Assembly: GCA_017439185.1 (NCBI GenBank)
Contig: JAFRTM010000015.1
Location: 1 to 63,324, forward strand
Reading direction: 5' to 3'
Source: Bacteroidales bacterium
Lineage (GTDB): Bacteria > Bacteroidota > Bacteroidia > Bacteroidales > P3
DNA length: 63,324 nt
The translations under genes were made by a program, and so were the position numbers. Position 1 is the stretch's first letter; the number at the start of each line of letters is the position of its first letter. Positions 7,649-15,337 of this stretch are shown piece by piece. The notes beneath the pieces are model-generated. The model did not search any database. It was not told the origin of the DNA and saw nothing but the letters and a program-made list of their open reading frames with translations.

Positions 7649-8083
7649 CTATTTCAGCAGCTCAATGATGCCGTCGAGAGTGGAGGCACAGGAGCGCAGT
7701 TTGTCGAGCGGAAGGCTGTCCTTCGGCCAGTTGGCTGTGAGACAGAAGGGTATGTCCTTCGCCTTCGATTCCAGCAGTTTCCCCTTGTGCGAGAGTTCGA
7801 CAAGGGTTTGGCGCGAGTCAGCGGTGCCTTTGGTGCGGATTATGAACCCATCCTTCTCCATGCGCTGCAGAAGCGGCGTGAGGGTGTTGGATTCCAGCAG
7901 CAGCAGTTCCCCGATGGCGCCCACGGTGAGCTTGCGATGCTCCCAGAGTACGAGCATGACCAGGTATTTCGGATAGGTCAAGCCCAGCGGCTCGAGCAAC
8001 GGGCGGTAGGCCTGTGTGACGAGCCGCGTGGCAGAATAGAGTCGGAAACAGAGCTGGTTTTCGAGTTTCAGTTGTTCGTGCAT
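7649..8083 (-). CDS. MarR-family regulator, OhrR-type peroxide sensor
   Basis: A 144-residue winged-helix regulator. The N-terminus LENQLCFRLYSATRL carries the OhrR-type redox cysteine (C12), and the recognition region LTPLLQRMEKDGFIIRTKG with DSRQTLVELSHKG is typical of OhrR. Oxidation of this Cys by organic hydroperoxide normally releases the repressor from DNA. It is encoded 3 bases after the cytosolic glutathione peroxidase, so regulator and peroxidase are co-expressed. Candidate operators are the palindromes upstream of the operon (10766-10777 and 10842-10857). Confidence 0.9.
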   Translation of the reverse strand: MHEQLKLENQLCFRLYSATRLVTQAYRPLLEPLGLTYPKYLVMLVLWEHRKLTVGAIGELLLLESNTLTPLLQRMEKDGFIIRTKGTADSRQTLVELSHKGKLLESKAKDIPFCLTANWPKDSLPLDKLRSCASTLDGIIELLK

Positions 8084-8086
8084 CGC

Positions 8087-8629
8087 TTAGAGCATTGCTT
8101 CGATTTCGTTCTCAAACTCTTTGGGCTCGGTGGTGGGGGCGAAGCGCTTGACGGTGGTGCCGTCCTTGGCGACGAGGAATTTTGTGAAGTTCCACAGTAT
8201 GTCGCTCTCTTTCTTGGCTGTGTTGCTGATGCCTTTGAGCAGGGCGTGGGTGGCTTTAGCCTTGAGGCCTTTGTACTCTTCGGTCGGCGCTTGTGCTTTG
8301 AGCCATGTGAAGACGGGGTGCTCGTTTTCGCCGTTGACGTCGGTCTTCTTCATTATCTGGAAGGTGACGCCGTAGTTGAGGCGGCAGAACTCCTGAATCT
8401 CACCGTCGCTGCCCGGGTCCTGCTCCTTGAACTGGTTGCAGGGGAATCCGATGACAACGAGGCCGCGGTCGCGGTATTTCTCGTTGATGGCCTCGAGTCC
8501 GTCGAACTGGGGGGTGAAGCCGCACTTGCTGGCGGTGTTGACGATAAGCAGTACCTTGCCTTCGAATTGTTTGAAGTCAATCTCTTTGCCGTTGCTAGCG
8601 ATGGCTTTGTAGTCGTAAATTGTTGCCAT
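8087..8629 (-). CDS. Glutathione peroxidase family protein, cytosolic form
   Basis: A 180-residue thiol peroxidase without signal peptide. The catalytic Cys is C36 (NTASKCGFTP), followed by GFPCNQFKEQDPG and an ILWNFTKFLV segment holding the active-site Trp and Asn. Its stop lies 3 bases before the ohrR-type start. Its own start is 106 bases after the flavodoxin-like gene, so a secondary promoter there is possible, though no clear -7 box was seen. It should reduce organic hydroperoxides or H2O2, most likely with thioredoxin. Confidence 0.92.
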   Translation of the reverse strand: MATIYDYKAIASNGKEIDFKQFEGKVLLIVNTASKCGFTPQFDGLEAINEKYRDRGLVVIGFPCNQFKEQDPGSDGEIQEFCRLNYGVTFQIMKKTDVNGENEHPVFTWLKAQAPTEEYKGLKAKATHALLKGISNTAKKESDILWNFTKFLVAKDGTTVKRFAPTTEPKEFENEIEAML

Positions 8630-8735
8630 GATGAATGCTGTTTTTAATGATTATCTTTTTTTGTTTTTTCGGTTGAGTCTGTCCTCGCAGGTGTGTGTCC
8701 GGGGTGGGGCGTCCCGCTGGCTGCGGTAGCGGTCG

Positions 8736-9146
8736 TCACCGCTGTATTATCGATTGGGCAAACGTGCGGAAAGCCTCTATGTCCTCTGCGTTGGGGTGGC
8801 CGCTATGAAGAGGTCCCATCGAGCCTTTGCAACTGAACGACTTGTCGCATACCTTGATGCCGCGAGCCTCCAGGGCTTTGCGCATCTGCGGCACGGGAGA
8901 GTCGATGATTGCCGACGAGCCGAACAGGACGACCGTCTGCACCATCTCGGGGGTTAGGGTGCCGATGAATTCCGTGACGGCGCTGTTCACCTTGCCAAGG
9001 AAGAGGCCAGCACCCAGGAACAGCACCTCGACAGGTTGTCCCAGAGGCTCCGCCACCGTGGTGGCCTTCGCACCGACAATTTGTTCGATGGCTTCCGCCA
9101 TCTGTTTGGAGTGACCAAACTTGCTGAAATAACGTATTGCGTTCAT
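8736..9146 (-). CDS. Flavodoxin-domain protein
   Basis: A 136-residue flavodoxin-like protein. The FMN loop is expected at YFSKFGHSKQMAEAI; classical flavodoxins have T/S-G-N/T there, and GHSK is a variant. LFLGAGLFLGKVNS and VVLFGSSA match later strands. It likely carries low-potential electrons, perhaps to the neighbouring radical SAM enzyme (9 bases upstream in the same operon), which needs such a donor. That pairing is inferred from position. Confidence 0.82.
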   Translation of the reverse strand: MNAIRYFSKFGHSKQMAEAIEQIVGAKATTVAEPLGQPVEVLFLGAGLFLGKVNSAVTEFIGTLTPEMVQTVVLFGSSAIIDSPVPQMRKALEARGIKVCDKSFSCKGSMGPLHSGHPNAEDIEAFRTFAQSIIQR

Positions 9147-9155
9147 TTTTTTGTT

Positions 9156-10253
9156 TTATTCATTTAGCATTGATTCTATTTCGTCGCGGTGTTCGAACAG
9201 GGCGCAACCACCCGAGTGCTCGCCACCCACCAGCCGGGCTTTGCGTAACTTGTGGAAGAGAGGGGAACCGAGTGCCCCTTTGACTCCGAGTTCGACCACA
9301 TTGCTGTCGCTGAAGGGAGAGAACGGGCAGGGTTCGGCGCTTCCGTCAGGGCCGATGTGGAAAAATCCGCGACCAGCGGCCAGGCAGCCTCCAAGATGTT
9401 GTTCGTCGCCAGGGAAGGAGATGATGATGACATCCTTGTAGTGCTCGCGTTGATGGCTTTGTACCGATTCCATCTTCTTCAACTCCGCCTCGCCGAGTGC
9501 GAGGTGCTGGGTTGACGCTTCGGTGGGTACGTATTCGACATAGATGATGAGTTTGCATCCAAGGTTGCGCAGGTTGTCAACAAAAGCGTCGGAGGTCACG
9601 AGGTCGAAATTCTCTTTCGTGACGGTGATGCTTGTGCCGAAGAAAAGGTCCTCGTTGTGCAACATCTCTACCGAGAGCATGGCTCGTTTGTACATCCCTT
9701 TCCCTCGCCGCTCGTCGGTCGAGTGCTCCATGCCCTCGATGCTGATGACCGGCACCATATTGAGGTGCTGCTTGAGGAAAGAGATGTAGGAGGGGCCAAT
9801 GAGTGTGCCGTTGGTGAAGATGGGGAACACCATGTCCTCGACCTCGGCGGCACGTTCAAGGATGTCCCTGCGCATCATGGGTTCGCCTCCAGCCAGCAGT
9901 GCGAAATTGACGCCGAGAGAGGAGGCTTGCTCAAAAATGTCTTTCCATTGGTCGGGAGTGAGCGAGACTTTCTGATTTTCAGAGGCGTCGGCGGCGATGC
10001 CGTTGGAGCGGGCGTAGCACCCCTTGCAATGCAGGTTGCAGGAGGTGGAGATGGAGCATATAAGGAATGGCGGTATCTCCACCCCTTCGCCTTCTTTTAT
10101 CGCCGCTCGACGCTTTTCCGACTTCAGGAAGACTTGTTGCAACCTCCATACAGCCTTGGCTTCAATCGGATTGTTGAACACGTTGCGGTAAGCCTTCGTC
10201 ATGATTCGGCGGATGGCATCGCTCATGTAACTTTGAATGTTGTTTTCGCTCAT
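9156..10253 (-). CDS. Radical SAM protein with SPASM-like C-terminus
   Basis: A 365-residue protein from ATG 10253; the frame can start at a TTG 12 bases earlier, but ATG followed by MSENN is more likely. The [4Fe-4S]/SAM motif is C72-x3-C76-x2-C79 (SCNLHCKGCYAR). GGEP appears in strand 2 (LLAGGEPMMRRDIL). The C-terminal part has further cysteines (GGCLAAGR, EPCPFSPFSD, GGCALFEH) that fit an auxiliary cluster. The product is not assignable; similar stand-alone proteins are annotated only as radical SAM. It lies between a bacterioferritin-like gene (24 bases upstream) and a flavodoxin. Confidence 0.88.
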   Translation of the reverse strand: MSENNIQSYMSDAIRRIMTKAYRNVFNNPIEAKAVWRLQQVFLKSEKRRAAIKEGEGVEIPPFLICSISTSCNLHCKGCYARSNGIAADASENQKVSLTPDQWKDIFEQASSLGVNFALLAGGEPMMRRDILERAAEVEDMVFPIFTNGTLIGPSYISFLKQHLNMVPVISIEGMEHSTDERRGKGMYKRAMLSVEMLHNEDLFFGTSITVTKENFDLVTSDAFVDNLRNLGCKLIIYVEYVPTEASTQHLALGEAELKKMESVQSHQREHYKDVIIISFPGDEQHLGGCLAAGRGFFHIGPDGSAEPCPFSPFSDSNVVELGVKGALGSPLFHKLRKARLVGGEHSGGCALFEHRDEIESMLNE

Positions 10254-10277
10254 TGGTAATGTCAAAAATGGTTGTCT

Positions 10278-10733
10278 TTACATCTGACGGATAAGCCAGT
10301 TCTGCTTGCCTATGAGGCTGATGAGCTCCACCTGCTCCTCGTCCCAGTAGAGATCCTCCTCTTCGTCGGCGAGGTAGGCTTTCATGATGTCGTAGGTGGT
10401 GGGGTCGTTGGCGAGCGTGGGCATCATCTTGTAGAGAGCCTCCACACCTTCGCGCTGCAGCTTCATGTCGGCGTTGATATATTCGACGGCGTCACTGATG
10501 AGCGTTGTCTCGTTGCACACCTTCACCTGCGGCACGCATCCGAGGTCGAGCATACGGTCGGTGAATTTCTCAACCCACTCCATCTCCTCGGTGTAGTGGT
10601 CGATGTATTTCTGTCCGAGTTTGTCGAAACCCTGCGATTTGAAGAGCTGGCCCTGCATTTTGTGCACAAAGGCGCCGCCGCTGAGTCCGTTGACGATGAG
10701 TTGCATAAGTTGAAGACTGTTGTTGAATTCCAT
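10278..10733 (-). CDS. Bacterioferritin-like / ferritin-superfamily protein
   Basis: A 151-residue four-helix protein of the bacterioferritin type. Helix 2 has the EEMEWVEKFTDRMLDLG pattern with carboxylate spacing of a diiron site, and helix 4 has a DEEEDLYWDEEQVELI run. It would store or oxidise iron and limit Fenton chemistry. First gene of the seven-gene operon running to 6506, with the promoter and palindromes just upstream. The heme-ligand Met of true bacterioferritin was not assigned, so a non-heme ferritin-like protein is possible. Confidence 0.85.
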   Translation of the reverse strand: MEFNNSLQLMQLIVNGLSGGAFVHKMQGQLFKSQGFDKLGQKYIDHYTEEMEWVEKFTDRMLDLGCVPQVKVCNETTLISDAVEYINADMKLQREGVEALYKMMPTLANDPTTYDIMKAYLADEEEDLYWDEEQVELISLIGKQNWLIRQM

Positions 10734-11131
10734 TGTAATAATGTTTTAAATGGTTAATAATTTATATCGTTCACGATGCAAATATACATATAAATTTTAA
10801 TTGCAAAGCTTTTAACATAAAGATTTTTAAAATTTTAACAAATATCGTGTGCGATATATCTGATTATCAATCTATGAGAAAAAATAAAAAAAATGACACA
10901 AAATACTCTTCTCGTGTCGTATATATGTGAAAGTACCACTATGTTTGATAATTTTGCAGTACTAAAACAGCATCATTTGTTACCAAGAAGCCGGTCTTTG
11001 CGGCAACAACACCAATGGTCTCTGTATCTTTGATGATTACCTCCGTTGTTTTAGATGTTTTATATAACGAAAGATATTGGTCCTAGTGAGTCATAAATAA
11101 TTAAGACAAAAACATTATACAAGCTTTGGGT
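10734..11131. other. Intergenic region without a gene
   Basis: About 400 AT-rich bases between the bacterioferritin-like gene and the elbB terminator. Apart from the promoter/palindromes (10764-10858) I see no coding sequence. A short open stretch at about 10975-11084 on the plus strand lacks a start signal and codon bias. Confidence 0.6.
10764..10858 (-). promoter_or_regulatory. Promoter and two palindromic operators for the redox operon
   Basis: On the minus strand a TATATTTG -7 box lies at 10786-10779, with a TTTG element at 10807-10804, 17 bases upstream. A palindrome ATCG-TTCA-CGAT (10766-10777) lies just past the -7 box, overlapping the expected start point. A second, ATATCG-TGTG-CGATAT (10842-10857), lies further upstream. 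The two share the ATCG(N4)CGAT core. The likely binder is the OhrR-type MarR regulator encoded in the operon (inference). Confidence 0.6.
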
Positions 11132-11168
11132 AAAAAAAAATGGACAATTCCATAAAAATTGTCCATTT
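11132..11168 (-). terminator. Terminator of elbB
   Basis: TGGACAATT (11141-11149) pairs with AATTGTCCA (11157-11165). On the minus strand the stem is followed by a run of nine T (11140-11132). Confidence 0.85.
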
Positions 11169-11184
11169 TGTAATTTTTTATTCG

Positions 11185-11868
11185 CTAGAGCATTTTTTCG
11201 AGGGCGGTGACCATATTTTCGGCACCGTCGAAGATTTCGCTGATGCGTGTGGCGACCATATACGCCGGAGTGGTTACGATTTTATGGTCCGAGTCGACAC
11301 AGACCTCGGTGGCCTTGCAACCTTGTGTTTTGCAACCCAACTGGGCGGCGATCTGAGAAGCCTGGTTGTCGGCAGCGCCGAGCGTAATCTCAATCCCGTT
11401 GCGGCCCAACACCTTGGCCAATACCATCGGAGCGATGCACATTGCCATGATGGGCTTGCCTGCACGGTAAGTGGCGAGCAGTGCGTCGGCCACGCTGTCG
11501 ATGACGGTCATCTGGGGGCCGTCGAAGGCGAAGGTGGAGAGGTTGCGGGCGGCACCCATACCGCCAGGCAGAGCCAGGCAGTCGTAGTCGGCAGGCACGT
11601 AGTCATCGATGGGCAGCAAGTCGCCACGGGCTATGCGGGCGGACTCCACGAAGATGTCGCGCTGCTCGGTATCTTCCAGGCGCATCTCCTCTTCGTCTTC
11701 CTCCTCGGGCAGGTCTATATGAGGCACCACCTCGAACATGCCTTCGGGGGCGAAGCACTGATACTGCCACCCTTTACGGTCGATGGCGAGCATAAGAGAG
11801 AGACTTTCCTGCAGCTCGCTGCCGTCACGGTTACCGCAGCCGCTGAGTATAATAGCTATTTTTTTCAT
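11185..11868 (-). CDS. elbB: ElbB-type glyoxalase/DJ-1 superfamily protein
   Basis: A 227-residue DJ-1/PfpI-superfamily protein matching ElbB, from KKIAIILSGCGNRDGSELQE to KIVTTPAYM. The nucleophile elbow is AMCIAPMVLAK with the conserved Cys. ElbB has glyoxalase III-like activity in E. coli, and its link to isoprenoid synthesis is weak. The gene stands alone, with its own terminator downstream. The start MKKIAII is well placed at the first strand. Confidence 0.93.
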   Translation of the reverse strand: MKKIAIILSGCGNRDGSELQESLSLMLAIDRKGWQYQCFAPEGMFEVVPHIDLPEEEDEEEMRLEDTEQRDIFVESARIARGDLLPIDDYVPADYDCLALPGGMGAARNLSTFAFDGPQMTVIDSVADALLATYRAGKPIMAMCIAPMVLAKVLGRNGIEITLGAADNQASQIAAQLGCKTQGCKATEVCVDSDHKIVTTPAYMVATRISEIFDGAENMVTALEKML

Positions 11869-11905
11869 AAAGGGAACGTTGATAGGTTGATATGTTTATA
11901 TGTTG

Positions 11906-11966
11906 ATCAAAAAAAATGCTTGATTGTCTGAGCATGTACACTTACACATTCAAACAATCAAGCATT
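11906..11966 (-). terminator. Terminator of the trans-sulfuration gene
   Basis: A perfect 13-bp inverted repeat (11915-11927 with 11954-11966, AATGCTTGATTGT) is followed on the minus strand by a run of T at 11914-11907. It lies 14 bases after the stop codon of the gene at 11981. Confidence 0.88.
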
Positions 11967-11980
11967 AATTCAATCAATTA

Positions 11981-13183
11981 TTATTTGCAAGCGTCTACCG
12001 ACTCTTTGATGAGCTGGAATGTAGCTTCGATGTCGTTGTCGAGACCCATAGAGAATCGGATGAGGCCTTCGCTCATGCCCATCTCGCGCTGGATGTCCTC
12101 GGGGACTTCGCTGGAAGTGGACTTACCGCTATTGGAGAAGAGGGTCTTGAAGTAGCCGAGCGACACGGCGAGGTAGCCGACGCCTTTCTGCTGCATGATT
12201 TCCATGATCTTGCTGGCTTTGTCGGCAGTGCCCATGTCGATAGAGATCATGCCGCCGAAGCCGAAGCCCTCGTTCATCATGCTCTTGAAGAGCTCGTGGT
12301 CGGGGTGCTCGGGCAGACCGGGATAGTTGTATTTGAAGCCCACCTCTTTGAAGCGGTTGGCGAGGTACATGGCGTTCTCGCCGTGTTTCTTCATGCGGAT
12401 ATGGAGGGTGTGGAGGTTCTTGTTGATCGAGGCGCTGCGCATGGGGTCGAGCACGGGGCCGAGGAGCATGCAGGTGCCGTTGTTCACGTCGATGAGGCTG
12501 TTGATGTACTCAGCCGAGCCGCAGATGGCGCCAGCCACGCAGTCGTTGGTACCGTTGACGTATTTGGTCATGCTGTAGACGGTGATGTCGGCACCCAGCT
12601 GGCAGGGGCTGAAGATCATCGGGGTGAAGGTGTTGTCAACAATCAGCTTGGCACCGATGGAGTGGGCGATCTTGGAGAGCTCGGGCACGTTGGCGATGCG
12701 GAGCAGCGGGTTGTTCATGGTCTCGGTGTAGAGGACCTTGGTGTTGGGGTGTTCGGCGACGGCTTTCTTCACGGCGTCGAGGTCCTGCATGTTGACGAAG
12801 GTGGTCTCGACGTTGAACTTCTTGAGGTAGTTGGCCATGAAGGCGAAGGTGCCGCCGTAGGTGGTCATGGAGCTGATGATGTGGTCGCCGGCTTTCACCT
12901 CGTGGATGAGGGCGCTGGTGATGGCAGCAAGACCCGAACCGGTAACCCAAGCGGCCTCGGTGCCTTCCATGGCGGCGAGGTTCTGGCAGAGGGCGAGGTT
13001 GGAGGGATTCCAGTGACGGCTGTAGAGGAAGTAGCCTTCGGTCTCGCCGTGGAAGGTCTCAGTCATAAGATGAGCCTCGGGGAAGGTGAAGGTTGCACTG
13101 TCGCATATTGCGGGGTTAACACCACGGTTGGCGTCGCGTCCGTCGTGACGCTGAATTGCTGTTGCAGGGTCAAATTTTCTCAT
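11981..13183 (-). CDS. Cys/Met metabolism PLP-dependent enzyme, methionine gamma-lyase-like
   Basis: A 400-residue fold-type I PLP enzyme of the trans-sulfuration family. The PLP lysine lies in YSMTKYVNGTNDCVAGAI; the cofactor-phosphate region is GSGLAAITSAL. The family members (methionine gamma-lyase, cystathionine gamma-lyase/synthase) are hard to separate by eye. The active-site loop reads TTYGGTFAF, with Gly where the well-studied Pseudomonas methionine gamma-lyase has Cys, so MGL activity is not assured. Promoter: TACTTTTG at 13269-13262 on the minus strand, 78 bases before the start. It is monocistronic. Confidence 0.88.
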   Translation of the reverse strand: MRKFDPATAIQRHDGRDANRGVNPAICDSATFTFPEAHLMTETFHGETEGYFLYSRHWNPSNLALCQNLAAMEGTEAAWVTGSGLAAITSALIHEVKAGDHIISSMTTYGGTFAFMANYLKKFNVETTFVNMQDLDAVKKAVAEHPNTKVLYTETMNNPLLRIANVPELSKIAHSIGAKLIVDNTFTPMIFSPCQLGADITVYSMTKYVNGTNDCVAGAICGSAEYINSLIDVNNGTCMLLGPVLDPMRSASINKNLHTLHIRMKKHGENAMYLANRFKEVGFKYNYPGLPEHPDHELFKSMMNEGFGFGGMISIDMGTADKASKIMEIMQQKGVGYLAVSLGYFKTLFSNSGKSTSSEVPEDIQREMGMSEGLIRFSMGLDNDIEATFQLIKESVDACK

Positions 13184-13261
13184 ATTTTTTATATTTAACT
13201 TATTTATTATCTTCTACTTCGGCCGATGTCTTACGTTTTCGGCACCGGCAATTTCAGACTG

Positions 13262-13269
13262 CAAAAGTA
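13262..13269 (-). promoter_or_regulatory. -7 box for the trans-sulfuration gene
   Basis: TACTTTTG on the minus strand fits the Bacteroidota TAnnTTTG box. The transcribed leader of about 75 bases can fold a GC-rich hairpin (around 13220-13250), but I cannot assign a known riboswitch. Confidence 0.55.
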
Positions 13270-13332
13270 CTAATTTTTCTTCATATTATATAAATTTCTA
13301 CCACTTTTTTTTAAACAACACATATTTTTTTG

Positions 13333-13340
13333 TATTTTTG
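13333..13340 (+). promoter_or_regulatory. -7 box for the RsmI-like gene
   Basis: TATTTTTG 55 bases before the start at 13395, back to back with the minus-strand promoter at 13262-13269. Confidence 0.5.
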
Positions 13341-13394
13341 CAAAATGAAACGTAATGTCTTAACGGCTATTACTAAAGTGATAATCTGATTGTT

Positions 13395-14099
13395 ATGAAC
13401 GGACGACTGATACTTTTCCCTGTCCCCATCGGCGGCACACTCGCGGCCTCGCTGCCCGAAGGCAACGCCGAACTGCTCGCCAACTGCCACACCTTCATCG
13501 TCGAAGAGGTCCGCACCGCCCGCCGCTTCCTCTCCTCGGCAGGCTACCCCTTCCCTATCCCGTCGGTCGCCTTCTTCACCCTCAACGAACACACACGTCC
13601 CGAGGAAATCACCCATTACCTCGACTCCATATTTGAAGGCGAGGACATCGGGCTGCTGTCGGAGGCTGGCCTTCCCTGTGTGGCCGACCCGGGCTCGCTC
13701 GTCACCGCCGCCGCCCAGAGGCTCGGCATCGAGATAGTTCCGCTCGTAGGCCCTTCCTCCCTTATGCTCGCCCTTATGGCGTCGGGATTCAACGGACAGA
13801 ACTTCTGCTTCCTCGGCTACCTGCCGGTCGATAAAGCCCAACGCCGCCAGGCCGTCCTCTCACTCGAACAACGGGCATGGCGCGACAACCAGACCCAACT
13901 GTTCATCGAGGCTCCCTACCGCAACAACGCCCTCCTGCAGGCTCTCCTCGAAACGCTGAGGCACGACACCCTCCTGTGTGTCGCCACCGACATCATGCTG
14001 CCCTCCCAGTCCATCGTCACCCGCTCCGTAGCCCAATGGCGACGGAACCCTATAGATATCAACAAACGCAACACCGTGTTCCTCATCTCTAAATCATAA
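13395..14099 (+). CDS. RsmI-like SAM-dependent methyltransferase (tetrapyrrole methylase fold)
   Basis: A 234-residue protein of the tetrapyrrole-methylase superfamily, close to RsmI. It shows IVEEVRTARRFL, SEAGLPCVADPGS (the SAM-binding P-loop-like segment) and VPLVGPSSLMLALMASGFNG. RsmI 2'-O-methylates C1402 of 16S rRNA. Bacteroidota carry a shorter divergent paralogue like this one, so the substrate is uncertain. Its start lies 55 bases after a TATTTTTG -7 box, and it is followed by a secreted hypothetical protein 4 bases later. Confidence 0.85.
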   Translation: MNGRLILFPVPIGGTLAASLPEGNAELLANCHTFIVEEVRTARRFLSSAGYPFPIPSVAFFTLNEHTRPEEITHYLDSIFEGEDIGLLSEAGLPCVADPGSLVTAAAQRLGIEIVPLVGPSSLMLALMASGFNGQNFCFLGYLPVDKAQRRQAVLSLEQRAWRDNQTQLFIEAPYRNNALLQALLETLRHDTLLCVATDIMLPSQSIVTRSVAQWRRNPIDINKRNTVFLISKS

Positions 14100-14103
14100 C
14101 ACC

Positions 14104-15330
14104 ATGAAACGCCTCATTATAGCCCTTTTGCTCTTGGTTCCCTTCCTGGGTACGGCACAGGATTCGGTAGATATCGTGCGTATTCCTGCCGGACTGCGCT
14201 ACTCTCTCTCCTTCGACGACATCGAAGACCTCCCTCATCTCTGGGTCCAGTCATACCAGAGCACCGAGTCGTCATGGAAAGTAACCGCCGAAGGACGTGC
14301 GGGCAAAGGGCTCGTATTCTCCGACGGCTATGGCGAATATTCCGAGCTTATCTCCCCCTACTTCGACTTCTCGGCGTTCTCCGACGGAGTCCAGCTCCAC
14401 TTCTTCTTCAAAGACCCCGACAACGGCGACGGTGACCGCGCCTTCCTCGAATTCTTCTACCTCTCCACGCCCAAAAATCCCAACGGGTGGAAGGCTATCG
14501 ACGTCTATTTCGTAGAGGACGACTCCACCGGATGGGCCGAAGCCATAGTCCCTCTTCCCAACTCGGCCAAAGCTCCCTACTACAAAATCACACTACGCGC
14601 CACAGGTGCCCAGACTTCCCAGCCCGTGATGCTCTACCTCGACGACCTCGCCATCGAGCCGACGCCCGCCAACCTCTCCGACTCCTCATCGAACGTCCAG
14701 TCTCTTGTAAACGAATATATTGCCGACACCACCAAGACCATTAAATCCATCTCGGCCGAGGAAGTCCTCGACAACTACCTCTTCTCGCTCGTCGACCGCC
14801 ACCTCCGCGACGTACACATCAAACACTACCTCGATACCGTTTACCGCATCAAGAACGACAGCGAACACGTCTATGACAAAATAAAAGGAATAACCGGCGA
14901 CTCCTCCACCATATCCTTCAAGCTGCGAGGCGGCTCCGACGGCAAGAACACCAAATCCTACAACTTCGCCTTCGCCCGCTCCTATATCCTCGAGAAACAC
15001 CTCGACGCAGTGGTATTCTTCACGCCCGACACCAACACCGCTTACGTGACCTGCTGCTCGGACAAATACACATACAACTTCTACTCACTGCTCATCACCG
15101 ACCTTAAATCTTCCAGTCCACATGTCTACGAGTTCGAGTCCCGCAAAAATACCGACGTGGCCATGTTCAACTACTCCCTCGAATATCTCTCGCCCGACAT
15201 CTACCCCGCCACCGAACTCGTCAAAAAGCCACATCGCAAAGTTACCTTCGGCGACGTCATGCTGACCATCGGATACTCCATAGTCCTCGTCATCGTAGGT
15301 ATCGCGGCTCTCTTCCTCGCCCTTATCTAA
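14104..15330 (+). CDS. Secreted or anchored protein of unknown function (408 aa)
   Basis: Signal peptide at residues 1-18 (MKRLIIALLLLVPFLGTAQD). A beta-rich region about 30-190 contains FDDIEDLPHLWVQSYQ, GYGEYSELISPYFDFS and MLYLDDLAIEP, a pattern seen in jelly-roll/MAM-like domains. A helical/mixed segment (about 200-330) follows, and the last ~25 residues are a hydrophobic helix (VMLTIGYSIVLVIVGIAALF), so the protein is probably tail-anchored with its bulk in the periplasm. I recognise no family. It is probably co-transcribed with the RsmI-like gene 4 bases upstream. Confidence 0.75.
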   Translation: MKRLIIALLLLVPFLGTAQDSVDIVRIPAGLRYSLSFDDIEDLPHLWVQSYQSTESSWKVTAEGRAGKGLVFSDGYGEYSELISPYFDFSAFSDGVQLHFFFKDPDNGDGDRAFLEFFYLSTPKNPNGWKAIDVYFVEDDSTGWAEAIVPLPNSAKAPYYKITLRATGAQTSQPVMLYLDDLAIEPTPANLSDSSSNVQSLVNEYIADTTKTIKSISAEEVLDNYLFSLVDRHLRDVHIKHYLDTVYRIKNDSEHVYDKIKGITGDSSTISFKLRGGSDGKNTKSYNFAFARSYILEKHLDAVVFFTPDTNTAYVTCCSDKYTYNFYSLLITDLKSSSPHVYEFESRKNTDVAMFNYSLEYLSPDIYPATELVKKPHRKVTFGDVMLTIGYSIVLVIVGIAALFLALI

Positions 15331-15337
15331 TCTCAGA

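Noticed and set aside
9156-10733. Radical SAM plus bacterioferritin as a RiPP pathway
   Set aside because: No short precursor peptide ORF or exporter is visible nearby, and the neighbouring genes point to oxidative stress.
10975-11084. Short open stretch that reads KTASFVTKKPVFAA
   Set aside because: No start codon with context, no homology that I recognise, and base composition like the surrounding spacer. It may be an old remnant, but I cannot support it.
13184-13262. Possible SAM-type riboswitch before the trans-sulfuration gene
   Set aside because: The leader is only about 75 bases and I could not fit a conserved SAM aptamer core. One GC-rich hairpin alone is not enough.
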